Source: CAZHHM01 sp964532225 (GTDB taxonomy: Bacteria; Margulisbacteria; WOR-1; JAKLHX01). Taken from it: 64,000 bases of DNA. The translations under genes and the position numbers were made by a program. The notes below the pieces were generated by a model. That model was not told the DNA's origin and searched no databases. It saw nothing but the letters and a program-made list of their open reading frames with translations. The DNA lies in the NCBI GenBank assembly GCA_964532225.1, contig CAZHHM010000006.1:1-64000 (forward strand), in the 5' to 3' direction. Position 1 is the first letter of the stretch. Every line of letters begins with the position of its first letter. Below, in pieces: positions 34,722 through 41,873 of this stretch.

Positions 34722-35968
34722 TTTCGTATCTGTCCGGTCCCTTCGATCACGTATTTATAGCTGGTCAGCTCCGCAAGGCCCATTGGCCCGCGGGCATGGA
34801 GCTTTTGGGTAGATATCCCTATCTCCGAGCCGAAGCCGAACTCGAACCCGTCGGTGAACCTTGTCGACGCGTTCACGTATACAGCCGCGGAATCAAGACG
34901 CGACGTGAAAAATGCCGCCTTACGCTTGTTCTCCGTAATTATTGTTTCGCTGTGATGCGACCCGTATTTTGCAATATGCTCCACCGCTTCCTCAATCCCG
35001 CTCACAACTTTAACGGCGAGTATCAATGCCAGGAACTCGGTAAAATAATCATCTTCAGAGGCCGGCTTTACCCCGGGAGCAAGGCTCATGGTCTTTGAGC
35101 AGCCTCTTACCTCGACCCCAAGGTCTTTCAGCTTCTTCACTATCCTGGGGACGAACTTTTCTGCAACGGCCTCGTCCACAAGCAGAGTCTCTATCGCGTT
35201 GCATACCGACGGTCTCTGGGTCTTGGCGTTAATTACTATGCTCTCTGCCATGTCATGGTCGGCGGAAGCTTCGACATAAGCATGGCAATTGCCGACGCCT
35301 GTCTCGATAACGGGGATCCTGGAGTTCTCGACGACAGTTTGTATCAGTCCCGCTCCGCCTCTCGGTATGATGCAGTCGATATATTTTCTCTGGTTCAGAA
35401 GTTCCTTTACCGCTGCCCTGTCGGTGCTTTCTATCAGGCTTACCGAGCAGTCGGGCAGTCCTGCCTCCCCTAGGCCTTCTTGTATGACGGAGGCAAGAGC
35501 CTTGTTAGAGTTGATGGCGTCGGATCCGCCCTTAAGTATCACCGCGTTCCCGGCCTTAAGGCAAAGGGCCGCGGCATCAACGGTGACGTTGGGCCTTGAT
35601 TCGTAGATTATGCCTATCAAGCCTATGGGCACCCGTACTTTTTTTATGTGAAGCCCGTTGGGCCTCTTCCACTGGTCCATTATGCTGCCGACGGGGTCGT
35701 TAAGTCCGGCAACGATGCTCAGCCCTTCGGCCATGTCCTTTATCCTTTTTTCGTTAAGGGTAAGTCTCTCGATAAATGCTTCCGAAAGTCCCTTATCCTT
35801 ACCGGCCGAAATATCCTTTTTATTCTCCGACAGAATATGCTTTGTTCCCGAGATAAGCTTTGCCGCGATGGCTTTTAGTGCCTCGTTCTTTGTTTCCGAA
35901 CGTGCCGAAGCAAGAACAGCTGCCGCGCCTTTTCCGGCTTTTGCCTTTATTTCTATCTCTTTTTTCAT
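34718..35968 (-). CDS. proA: Glutamate-5-semialdehyde dehydrogenase
   Basis: Second step of proline synthesis: reduces glutamyl-5-phosphate. The 416-residue protein has VTVDAAALCLKAGNAVILKGGSDA, GVGNCHAYVE and the nucleophile Cys in RPSVCNAIETLLV. FGFGSEIGISTQKLHARGPMGL at the C-terminus is typical. It overlaps both proB and nadD, so proline and NAD genes share one message. Confidence 0.97.
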   Translation of the reverse strand: MKKEIEIKAKAGKGAAAVLASARSETKNEALKAIAAKLISGTKHILSENKKDISAGKDKGLSEAFIERLTLNEKRIKDMAEGLSIVAGLNDPVGSIMDQWKRPNGLHIKKVRVPIGLIGIIYESRPNVTVDAAALCLKAGNAVILKGGSDAINSNKALASVIQEGLGEAGLPDCSVSLIESTDRAAVKELLNQRKYIDCIIPRGGAGLIQTVVENSRIPVIETGVGNCHAYVEASADHDMAESIVINAKTQRPSVCNAIETLLVDEAVAEKFVPRIVKKLKDLGVEVRGCSKTMSLAPGVKPASEDDYFTEFLALILAVKVVSGIEEAVEHIAKYGSHHSETIITENKRKAAFFTSRLDSAAVYVNASTRFTDGFEFGFGSEIGISTQKLHARGPMGLAELTSYKYVIEGTGQIRK

Positions 35969-37071
35969 GAAAGCACCATATCGTCCCTGTGTATCACTTC
36001 GCCCGAAGGGATATATCCAAGCACTTTGCCTATCTCGGCCGATTTCAGCCCCTTTGCCTTCTCAAGTTCGCTGCTGCTGAAGTTGGTCACGCCTCTGGCT
36101 ATCTCTTTGTTCTTTGCCACGATACTTATTACGTCGCCATGTTCAAATGCGCCCTTTACCTCTTTCACCCCGACAGCAAGCAGGCTCTTGCCGTCGTTAA
36201 CAAGAGCTTTTTCCGCGCCGTCGTCGACAGTGACCTTGCCTACGGGCTTCTTTGCCGAGAGCAGCCATCTTTTTCTTCCGTCCTTTTTTGAGGAGTCAGG
36301 CAGGAAGAGAGTTCCTACATTTTCTCCGTTAAGTATCTTTTCAACGACCTCGCTGACACCGCTCCCAGCTATGACCATCGGGATCCCCGCGGAAGTGCAT
36401 ATCTTTGCGGCGGAAAGCTTTGTCATCATCCCGCCTGTCCCGAATTTTGTACCGGAACCGGTCGCGCATTCGATAATTTCGGAGGTTATCGTCCCGATAG
36501 TGTCAACGACCTCGCCGTTCATTATGAAGCCTTCCACATCGCTCAGTATCACAAGAAGGTCGGCGCCGGTCAGATTCGCCACCATCGCCGACAAGGTATC
36601 GTTGTCCCCGACCTTGATCTCTTCCGCCGAAACGGTATCGTTCTCGTTTATTACGGGCACCGCGCCAAGCTCAAGTATCTGCTCGATCGTGTTCCTGGAG
36701 CTTATGTACCTTGAGCGGTCGTCAAACGCGTCCCTTGTAAGAAGGACCTGCGCGGGCATGAGCCCGAGCTTTGAAAAACTTTCTTCGTATGCTTTCATGA
36801 GGAGGCCCTGGCCGATCGCGGCCGCAGCCTGTTTCTCGGTGATGGTCTTTAAAGGACTCTTCGCTCCAAGCCTCTCGGCGCCCGCGGCTACGGACCCTGA
36901 GGTGACCAGAACGGCCTTTTTGCCGGACGCCATCAGAGCGCTGATCTCTTGCGCGATAAGATCGAAGCGTTTGGTGTTGAGTTTGCCGTCCTTGCCGACG
37001 AGAGAGCTTGTTCCGATCTTAATTACTATCAGTTTGGCATTGACTAATGCCCGGCGTTTTGAATTTGCCAT
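35965..37071 (-). CDS. proB: Glutamate 5-kinase with PUA domain
   Basis: First step of proline synthesis, phosphorylating glutamate. The 368-residue protein has an amino-acid-kinase domain (VIKIGTSSLVG, PVINENDTVSAEEIKVGDND, SDVEGF, GTGGMMTKLSAAKI) and a C-terminal PUA domain (about 278-360: GEVIHRDD near the end). It is full length. Proline feedback cannot be judged from sequence alone. It starts 11 bp from the rpmA stop. Confidence 0.97.
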   Translation of the reverse strand: MANSKRRALVNAKLIVIKIGTSSLVGKDGKLNTKRFDLIAQEISALMASGKKAVLVTSGSVAAGAERLGAKSPLKTITEKQAAAAIGQGLLMKAYEESFSKLGLMPAQVLLTRDAFDDRSRYISSRNTIEQILELGAVPVINENDTVSAEEIKVGDNDTLSAMVANLTGADLLVILSDVEGFIMNGEVVDTIGTITSEIIECATGSGTKFGTGGMMTKLSAAKICTSAGIPMVIAGSGVSEVVEKILNGENVGTLFLPDSSKKDGRKRWLLSAKKPVGKVTVDDGAEKALVNDGKSLLAVGVKEVKGAFEHGDVISIVAKNKEIARGVTNFSSSELEKAKGLKSAEIGKVLGYIPSGEVIHRDDMVLS

Positions 37072-37082
37072 AATTTTGGGGG

Positions 37083-37328
37083 TCAGGGAAGCGGTACTAT
37101 GCTGACCTTTTTGTTCGTACCAAAAACGACTCTCCCGTCCATCAGTGCGAAAAGAGTGTCATCTTTGCCAAGACCCACTCCCATGCCCGGTTTGAACTTG
37201 GTGCCGCGCTGTCTTACGATGATGGATCCTGCGGTTACGTTCTGTCCGCCATAAGCCTTTACTCCAAGCCTTTGGCCTTGACTGTCACGCCCGTTAGTTG
37301 ATGTTCCGCCGCCCTTTTTATGTGCCAT
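37083..37328 (-). CDS. rpmA: 50S ribosomal protein L27
   Basis: An 81-residue L27 that begins MAHKKGGGTSTNGRDSQGQR. There is no N-terminal extension of the kind Firmicutes remove with the Prp protease, so the mature N-terminus is encoded directly. It follows rplU by 10 bp. The uncharacterised ribosome-associated gene often found between rplU and rpmA is absent. Confidence 0.97.
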   Translation of the reverse strand: MAHKKGGGTSTNGRDSQGQRLGVKAYGGQNVTAGSIIVRQRGTKFKPGMGVGLGKDDTLFALMDGRVVFGTNKKVSIVPLP

Positions 37329-37338
37329 TGCTTATTCC

Positions 37339-37653
37339 TCAGTTCAGGCTGATCTTTTCGATCTTGAGCCTGGTATAGTTCTGCCTGTGTCCGACAGTTC
37401 TATGATAATTGACTTTATTCTTATATTTAAAGGTGGTGACTTTCGCGTCTTTAACGTTGCCTACCACTTTTGCGGATACGGTTGCACCTTTAACGAAAGG
37501 GGTCCCGACCTCAATGGTCGTTCCGTCAGAGACCAAAAGTACTTTATCAAGCTTTAAAGTAGAGTCAACCTTTACTTCTAAAAGCTCAACATCTATCTCC
37601 TGGCCAGCAGTCACTCTGTACTGCTTGCTTCCTGATTCAATAACAGCGTACAT
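37339..37653 (-). CDS. rplU: 50S ribosomal protein L21
   Basis: A 104-residue L21 that begins MYAVIESGSKQYRVTAGQEI and ends with the RNA-binding KVTTFKYKNKVNYHRTVGHRQNYTRLKI. It is the first gene of the rplU-rpmA-proB-proA-nadD run. A TTGACA / TAAATT promoter lies on the minus strand upstream and shares its -35 with infC. Confidence 0.97.
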   Translation of the reverse strand: MYAVIESGSKQYRVTAGQEIDVELLEVKVDSTLKLDKVLLVSDGTTIEVGTPFVKGATVSAKVVGNVKDAKVTTFKYKNKVNYHRTVGHRQNYTRLKIEKISLN

Positions 37654-37662
37654 ACTATAATT

Positions 37663-37713
37663 AATTTATCAGAAACTAACGCGCTTGTCAATAAGAGCTA
37701 GCTTTGTTATAAT
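37663..37713. promoter_or_regulatory. Back-to-back promoters of rplU and infC sharing a -35
   Basis: Plus strand: TTGTCA (37685-37690), 17 nt, TATAAT (37708-37713), driving infC. Minus strand: TTGACA (complement of 37686-37691), 17 nt, TAAATT (complement of 37663-37668), driving rplU. The two -35 boxes overlap on five bases, so polymerase can probably occupy only one side at a time. Confidence 0.75.
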
Positions 37714-37735
37714 GTTCCATGTTGGAGGATTACAG

Positions 37736-38245
37736 ATAGCCTCGAGGAATTACGTTATCAATCATATGATCCGCAGTCCGCAAGTGCGGGTCATAGACAC
37801 GGACGGCGGTCAGCTGGGCGTCATGCCATTGTCTGCGGGCATTGCCAAAGCAGAAGAAAAAGGGCTTGACCTTGTACTGATATCGCCGGACGCGAACCCG
37901 CCTGTGTGCAGGATAACCGACATCGGCAAGTTGCGTTATGAGCAGTCAAAGCGCGAGAAGCAGAGCCGTAAGGGAAGTAAAGCGGGGCATCTCAAAGAAG
38001 TCAAGTTTACGCCGAAGATAAGCGATCATGACTTCCTTGTGAAGGCCGAAAGATCAAAAGAGTTCCTGCAAAAAGGTTTCAAGGTCAAGGCAAGCATCAT
38101 GTTCAGGGGAAGGGAAATGACCCACCCCGATATTGGCAGAAGGCATATGGACAGGCTGGTCGAATATGTGGCCGAGGTCGGTAAGCCGGAGTCGGCGCCG
38201 AGCATGGAAGGCCGCAACATGATAATGATCCTTACACAGAAATAA
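37736..38245 (+). CDS. infC: Translation initiation factor IF-3, probable AUA start
   Basis: IF-3 keeps ribosomal subunits apart and checks start codons. Both domains are present (RSPQVRVIDTDGGQLGVM; linker SKREKQSRKG; C-terminal EVKFTPKISDHDF). The open frame extends to a TTG at 37685, but that TTG is the -35 box. The Shine-Dalgarno GGAGG (37724-37728) lies 7 nt before an in-frame ATA at 37736. This gives 169 residues starting (M)ASRNYVINHMIRS, the usual IF-3 length. Non-AUG starts are known for infC and underlie its self-regulation. Confidence 0.93.
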   Translation: MASRNYVINHMIRSPQVRVIDTDGGQLGVMPLSAGIAKAEEKGLDLVLISPDANPPVCRITDIGKLRYEQSKREKQSRKGSKAGHLKEVKFTPKISDHDFLVKAERSKEFLQKGFKVKASIMFRGREMTHPDIGRRHMDRLVEYVAEVGKPESAPSMEGRNMIMILTQK

Positions 38246-38257
38246 AGGGAGTAGAAG

Positions 38258-38455
38258 ATGCCAAAGATCAAAACAAGAAAGTCAGCTGCGAAAAGGTTCA
38301 AGTTCACCGCCAAAGGCAAGGTAATAAGGAAGAAGGCCTACAAAAGGCACATCCTTGAGTGGAAGAAGTCTTCCCAGAAAAGAAGGCTGTCAAAGAACGT
38401 GCTGGTAAAGAAAAGCGACATCGCCAAGGTCAGGGTGATGCTGCCGAACGCCTAA
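38258..38455 (+). CDS. rpmI: 50S ribosomal protein L35
   Basis: A 65-residue very basic L35: MPKIKTRKSAAKRFKFTAKGK then KRHILEWKKSSQKRRL. It has a GGGAG Shine-Dalgarno sequence, 12 bp after infC. It belongs to the infC-rpmI-rplT operon. Confidence 0.97.
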   Translation: MPKIKTRKSAAKRFKFTAKGKVIRKKAYKRHILEWKKSSQKRRLSKNVLVKKSDIAKVRVMLPNA

Positions 38456-38476
38456 AACAAAAGAAAGGTTCAAACA

Positions 38477-38827
38477 ATGGTCAGAGTAAAAAGAGGTTTC
38501 GTAGCAAGAAGAAAAAGAAAAAAGGTACTTAAGAGGGCAAAAGGCTTCAGGGGCTCTCTCAGAAGGCTGTACAGGGCGGCAAAACAGGCCGTTTACCATG
38601 CAGACAGATACTCAACAAAAGCAAGACGCAAGAAAAAGGGCGACTTCAGGGCCCTTTGGAACGCAAGGATAAACGCAGCGGTACGCAAACATGACATGTC
38701 TTACAGCGTTTTCATCAACGCGCTCAAAAAGAAAAAGATCGCCATAAACAGGAAGATGCTGGCAGACCTGGCCATCTTCGACAGCGCGGCTTTTGCAAGG
38801 ATCGTCGAGCTGGTCAAAGGAAAATAG
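38477..38827 (+). CDS. rplT: 50S ribosomal protein L20
   Basis: A 116-residue L20: VKRGFVARRKRKKVLKRAKGF, then YSTKARRKKKGDFRALWNARINAA. It binds 23S rRNA early in assembly. L20 controls this operon in Bacillus and E. coli, but the infC leader here is only about 16 nt, so the long L20-binding leader of Firmicutes is absent. Confidence 0.97.
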   Translation: MVRVKRGFVARRKRKKVLKRAKGFRGSLRRLYRAAKQAVYHADRYSTKARRKKKGDFRALWNARINAAVRKHDMSYSVFINALKKKKIAINRKMLADLAIFDSAAFARIVELVKGK

Positions 38828-38828
38828 C

Positions 38829-39320
38829 ATGATCCCGATGGAAGTCGGGGGACTTGGGTTCGATCCAAGTTCTTTTTCCCCGCTTGTCCTGCTCAAGGAC
38901 AAGGATGAGATCAATTTCCTTCCCATATTCATAGGCATTTTCGAGGCTACTGCTATTGTTATGGAACTTCAGGGCATAAAAGCTCCCCGTCCTATGACGC
39001 ACGATCTCTTTAAAGAATTCCTGGACAAGTTCGAGGTCAAGGTGCTTAAAGTGGTCGTTAACGATGTCAAAGAAGGCACCTTCTACGCCACGATGGAGGT
39101 TGAGACCAAGGACCACAAGAAGCTCACTTTTGATTCAAGACCTTCCGATGCTATCGCGCTTGCTGTCAGGGCAAAAGCGCCTATCTATGTCACTGAGGCC
39201 GTAATGATGCAGGCCAAGCTTGTCAATGCGGAAAAAGACGCCGAAGAGACACAGAAGTTCAAAGATTTCATCGAGAACATGAAGCCCGAGGATTTTACGC
39301 AGTATTACAAGAAAGACTGA
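38829..39320 (+). CDS. Bifunctional nuclease / DUF151 protein
   Basis: A 163-residue DUF151 protein (bifunctional nuclease fold, an ancient family of uncertain role). It has FLPIFIGIFEATAIVMELQGIKAPRPMTHDL and the signature SRPSDAIALAVRAKAPIYV. The frame is open 36 bp further up into rplT, but the AAAGGA sequence before ATG 38829 favours this start. It is probably cotranscribed with rplT. Confidence 0.88.
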   Translation: MIPMEVGGLGFDPSSFSPLVLLKDKDEINFLPIFIGIFEATAIVMELQGIKAPRPMTHDLFKEFLDKFEVKVLKVVVNDVKEGTFYATMEVETKDHKKLTFDSRPSDAIALAVRAKAPIYVTEAVMMQAKLVNAEKDAEETQKFKDFIENMKPEDFTQYYKKD

Positions 39321-39434
39321 CCCCTCGCTTACTCACTTCGTTCGTCGCTCGGGGTGACGGCTTGGCTGCAAACAGGATCACTGTCATTGCGAGCGGAGCT
39401 GTCATTGCGAGGTCGCCGTGGCGACCGAAGCAAC
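39321..39434. repeat. Dispersed intergenic repeat cluster
   Basis: Contains an imperfect palindrome (cccctcgctt ... gctcgggg), two copies of gtcattgcgagcg/gtcattgcgagg (39383 and 39401), and a hairpin ggtcgcc-gt-ggcgacc. The same gtcattgcgagcg motif is at 8116. It lies downstream of both the DUF151 gene and tRNA-Val and may act in transcript ends. Confidence 0.7.
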
Positions 39435-39436
39435 AA

Positions 39437-39508
39437 TGGGCGTGGTAGGGATCGAACCTACGACCTCATCAGTGTGAATGATGCGTTCTACCACTAAACT
39501 ACACGCCC
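39437..39508 (-). tRNA. tRNA-Val (CAC)
   Basis: A 72-nt cloverleaf on the minus strand: acceptor GGGCGTG pairs with CACGCCC, the anticodon stem CATCA/TGATG encloses loop TTCACAC with anticodon CAC (Val, GTG codons), and the T loop is TTCGATC. CCA is not encoded. It is nearly identical in D and T arms to the next tRNA-Val, so it arose by duplication. Confidence 0.95.
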
Positions 39509-39515
39509 GATAATA

Positions 39516-39608
39516 AGAACACAGAACACAGAACACAGAACACGGAGCACAGAACACAGGGATTTGTGCTTTTTCTGGCTGAGCTCTGTGTTCAGTGCTC
39601 TGTTCTCT
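39516..39608. repeat. Heptad snap-back array between tRNA-Val genes
   Basis: Left arm: agaacac four times, then ggagcac and agaacac (39516-39557), a perfect 7-nt period. Right arm: gtgttca, gtgctct, gttctct (39588-39608), the complement. The transcript of this spacer would fold into a long hairpin. Confidence 0.85.
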
Positions 39609-39612
39609 AAAC

Positions 39613-39684
39613 TGGGCGCGGTAGGGATCGAACCTACGACCTTCTCGGTGTAAACGAGACATTCTACCACTAAACTACGCGCCC
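39613..39684 (-). tRNA. tRNA-Val (TAC)
   Basis: A 72-nt minus-strand tRNA: acceptor GGGCGCG/CGCGCCC, anticodon stem TCTCG/CGAGA, loop TTTACAC with anticodon TAC (Val). CCA is not encoded. It lies upstream of tRNA-Val(CAC), separated by the heptad array. Confidence 0.95.
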
Positions 39685-39718
39685 TTATATCGACATTATA
39701 ACAAATACTACGGTCCAG

Positions 39719-39747
39719 AAAAAAACCCCCCGGATTCCGAGGGGTTT
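39719..39747 (-). terminator. Rho-independent terminator of the RRM gene
   Basis: On the minus strand AACCCCTCGGAATCCGGGGG forms a stem-loop followed by seven T (complement of 39719-39725). It lies about 30 bp past the RRM protein stop. The plus-strand side ends in TTTAAAAATTTTT and could act weakly too. Confidence 0.85.
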
Positions 39748-39777
39748 AAAAATTTTTAAGGTGTTTTTATGCTAGGT

Positions 39778-40047
39778 TTAGAACTGCCTGCGGCCACCTT
39801 CGGACTTCGGCTTCGCTTCGTTAATGGTGAGCTCCCTGTCGTTCCATTTATAGCCTTTCATGGCTGAAATGGCTTTATCGGCATCGGCATCATCCATATC
39901 AACGAATCCGAATCCTCTTGACCTGCCTGACAGTTTATCGGTTACGACCCTTGCTGAAATGACTGAACCGAACTGGGAGAATTTCTCCTGAAGATCGGCG
40001 TCTGCCACTGACCAGGGAAGGTTACCGACGAATATCGTCTTGGCCAT
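39778..40047 (-). CDS. Single-RRM RNA-binding protein
   Basis: An 89-residue protein that is essentially one RNA recognition motif: RNP2 TIFVGNL at 3-9 and RNP1 SRGFGFVDM near 43-51, with a short basic tail GGRRQF. Such proteins in cyanobacteria and other bacteria are often cold-induced. The upstream gap of about 150 nt to the predicted minus-strand promoter would give a long 5' leader, compatible with post-transcriptional control. It has its own terminator, so it is monocistronic. Confidence 0.93.
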   Translation of the reverse strand: MAKTIFVGNLPWSVADADLQEKFSQFGSVISARVVTDKLSGRSRGFGFVDMDDADADKAISAMKGYKWNDRELTINEAKPKSEGGRRQF

Positions 40048-40202
40048 CTTATCGGACTCCTTAAAACATTTTTCTGTTGCTTAATGGCGTCAATCTAAAC
40101 CGAGCATAATTCTGCCGGACATAGACCAAGCAGGTTTGCCAACAGTCTGGCTTCCCGCCATGCGCGAACATCCGTCCATTAAACCTCGACCTTTACCATA
40201 AA

Positions 40203-40235
40203 GAATTATAGCATAGAAAGTGCATGCTATAATTC
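40203..40235. promoter_or_regulatory. 12-bp inverted repeat forming divergent -10 boxes
   Basis: The arm gaattatagcat (40203-40214) is the exact reverse complement of atgctataattc (40224-40235), with spacer agaaagtgc. Each arm holds a TATAAT, one per strand, facing yqeY and the RRM gene. It may be a symmetric divergent promoter or an operator. Confidence 0.65.
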
Positions 40236-40242
40236 GATTAGC

Positions 40243-40674
40243 ATGTTATTCGAAACGATCAACAAAGATCTCACGGCCGCCATGAAGGCAAAGGACTCGG
40301 TCCGGCTAGGCGTGCTGAGGATGATGAAGTCCAAGGTGCTCAATGTGAACGCCCGGGGCGACCTTCCTGACGCGGAGATCATAAAGATACTTCAGGCATA
40401 CTCAAAAGCGCTGAAGGAATCGGCCGAGATAATGGCCCAGCACGGGAAGTCAGAGGACGCGGATATCATAAAGAAGGAACTTTCTATCATTTCGGAATAT
40501 CTTCCCAAGATGCTTGATGAAGAAGCCACAAAAACACTGGTCAAAGAAACGGCCGCACAGCTGAATATCACCTCCCCCAAACAGATGGGCCTCATAATGA
40601 AAGAAATAATGGGCAAAAGGAACGACGTTGACGGCAGCCTTGTCAGAAAGATCGCCTCGGAGATCCTCCAATAG
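40243..40674 (+). CDS. GatB/YqeY domain protein
   Basis: A 143-residue YqeY-family protein (a tail domain shared with GatB): LFETINKDLTAAMKAKDSVRLGVLRMMKSK, then SEYLPKMLDEEATKTLV and QMGLIMKEIMGKRNDVDGSLVRKIASEIL. It probably binds tRNA; its physiological role is unclear. The predicted transcription start (about 40240) leaves a leader of about 3 nt, so the message is nearly leaderless. rlmN follows directly. Confidence 0.93.
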   Translation: MLFETINKDLTAAMKAKDSVRLGVLRMMKSKVLNVNARGDLPDAEIIKILQAYSKALKESAEIMAQHGKSEDADIIKKELSIISEYLPKMLDEEATKTLVKETAAQLNITSPKQMGLIMKEIMGKRNDVDGSLVRKIASEILQ

Positions 40675-40712
40675 ACACAAAGACCATACTTACCGGGCTT
40701 GATGTCGGGGAA

Positions 40713-41699
40713 ATGAAAGAGCTTTTCCTTTCTTTATCTCTTGAGCCTTTCCGCGCGAAACAGGTCCTCTCGTGGATCTACAAAAAAGGGGCGACGGGAT
40801 TTGAAGAGATGACCGATCTTTCAAAGCCGGCAAGGGCCCTTTTATCCGAAAAAGCCGAGGTTCTGGCCGCTCTTCCGAAAATGACCGAGAGGTCCAGGGA
40901 GAGAGGGACGGTCAAGACCGTTTTCAAGGCGCCGGACGGAGCTATGTTCGAAGCGGTGAAGATAAAGTCCTCCGAAAGGACCACTATATGCGTTTCTTCT
41001 CAGGCGGGCTGCGCCATGAAGTGCAAATTCTGCGCCACAGGCAAAGGCGGCTACGGAAGGAACCTCTCCACCGGCGAGATACTTGAACAGGCGCTCCATT
41101 TTTCAAGAAAAGAAGAGGTCTCTAACATCGTGTTCATGGGGATGGGGGAGCCGTTCCTTAACTATACCGCGGTCATGAAGGCGCTGCGTATCATCAACTC
41201 AAAGGACGGGATGGGGATGGGGGCCAGAAGGCTTACCGTATCCACCTGCGGGCTTCCGGAATATATAAGGAAGTTCGCCGCAGAGGAGATCGAGGTGAAC
41301 CTTTCCGTATCGCTGAACGCCCCGAACGATGCCGCAAGGAACAAGATAATGCCGATCAACAGGAAATACCCTGTCTATGAGGTCCTGAAGGCGGTGAAGT
41401 ATTACATCCAAAGGACGAACAGAAGGGTCACTTTTGAGTATGTATTGATCAAAGGGCTGAACGATACGATCAAGGACGCAAAAGAACTGGCATCGCTGTT
41501 GTCCGGCATGCTGTGCCATGTCAACCTTATACCTTTCAATATAGTCCCCGGGACCGGATTTGAGCCGTCTTCCGAAGAACGGATGACACTGTTCCAGCAG
41601 CTGTTGGTCAGGTCCGGCGTAAATGCTACAATAAGGAAGAGCAAGGGGTCTGACATCAAGGCAGCTTGCGGCCAGTTGGTCTCCTCTGTCGGCAGATAA
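40713..41699 (+). CDS. rlmN: 23S rRNA/tRNA adenine-C2 methyltransferase RlmN
   Basis: A radical-SAM methyltransferase for A2503 of 23S rRNA and A37 of some tRNAs. From ATG 40713 it has 328 residues, with CAMKCKFC (Cys100, 104, 107) binding the [4Fe-4S] cluster and the C-terminal Cys319 in ACGQLVSS. The codons just upstream (TILTGLDVGE before MKELFLSL) resemble the usual RlmN N-terminus. No ATG, GTG or TTG exists there back to the in-frame stop. An ATA at 40671 has GGAG 8 nt upstream and overlaps the yqeY stop, so the true start may be AUA. Confidence 0.95.
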   Translation: MKELFLSLSLEPFRAKQVLSWIYKKGATGFEEMTDLSKPARALLSEKAEVLAALPKMTERSRERGTVKTVFKAPDGAMFEAVKIKSSERTTICVSSQAGCAMKCKFCATGKGGYGRNLSTGEILEQALHFSRKEEVSNIVFMGMGEPFLNYTAVMKALRIINSKDGMGMGARRLTVSTCGLPEYIRKFAAEEIEVNLSVSLNAPNDAARNKIMPINRKYPVYEVLKAVKYYIQRTNRRVTFEYVLIKGLNDTIKDAKELASLLSGMLCHVNLIPFNIVPGTGFEPSSEERMTLFQQLLVRSGVNATIRKSKGSDIKAACGQLVSSVGR

Positions 41700-41712
41700 C
41701 ACCCCGGTTTAC

Positions 41713-41785
<73 letters not shown>

Positions 41786-41808
41786 TTTATAAGCGCTTCT
41801 TGCGGCGC

Positions 41809-41837
41809 TTGACGCTGGTATAGGGGTATACTATAAT
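41809..41837 (+). promoter_or_regulatory. tuf promoter
   Basis: TTGACG (41809-41814), a 17-nt spacer and TATAAT (41832-41837), near consensus. The predicted start is about 41844, giving a 30-nt leader that contains AGGAGG. Confidence 0.85.
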
Positions 41838-41873
41838 TTACTTTATCGCAAGAAAAACCAAGGAGGATTGAAA

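Noticed and set aside
36026..37105. 359-residue plus-strand open frame
   Set aside because: It is antisense to proB, which has full catalytic motifs.
37685..37735. TTG start for infC
   Set aside because: The TTG is the -35 box of the infC promoter, so it would not be in the message.
37714..37735. L20-type leader upstream of infC
   Set aside because: The predicted leader is about 16 nt, too short for such a structure.
39516..39608. CRISPR array
   Set aside because: Units are only 7 nt with no spacers, and there are no cas genes in the window.
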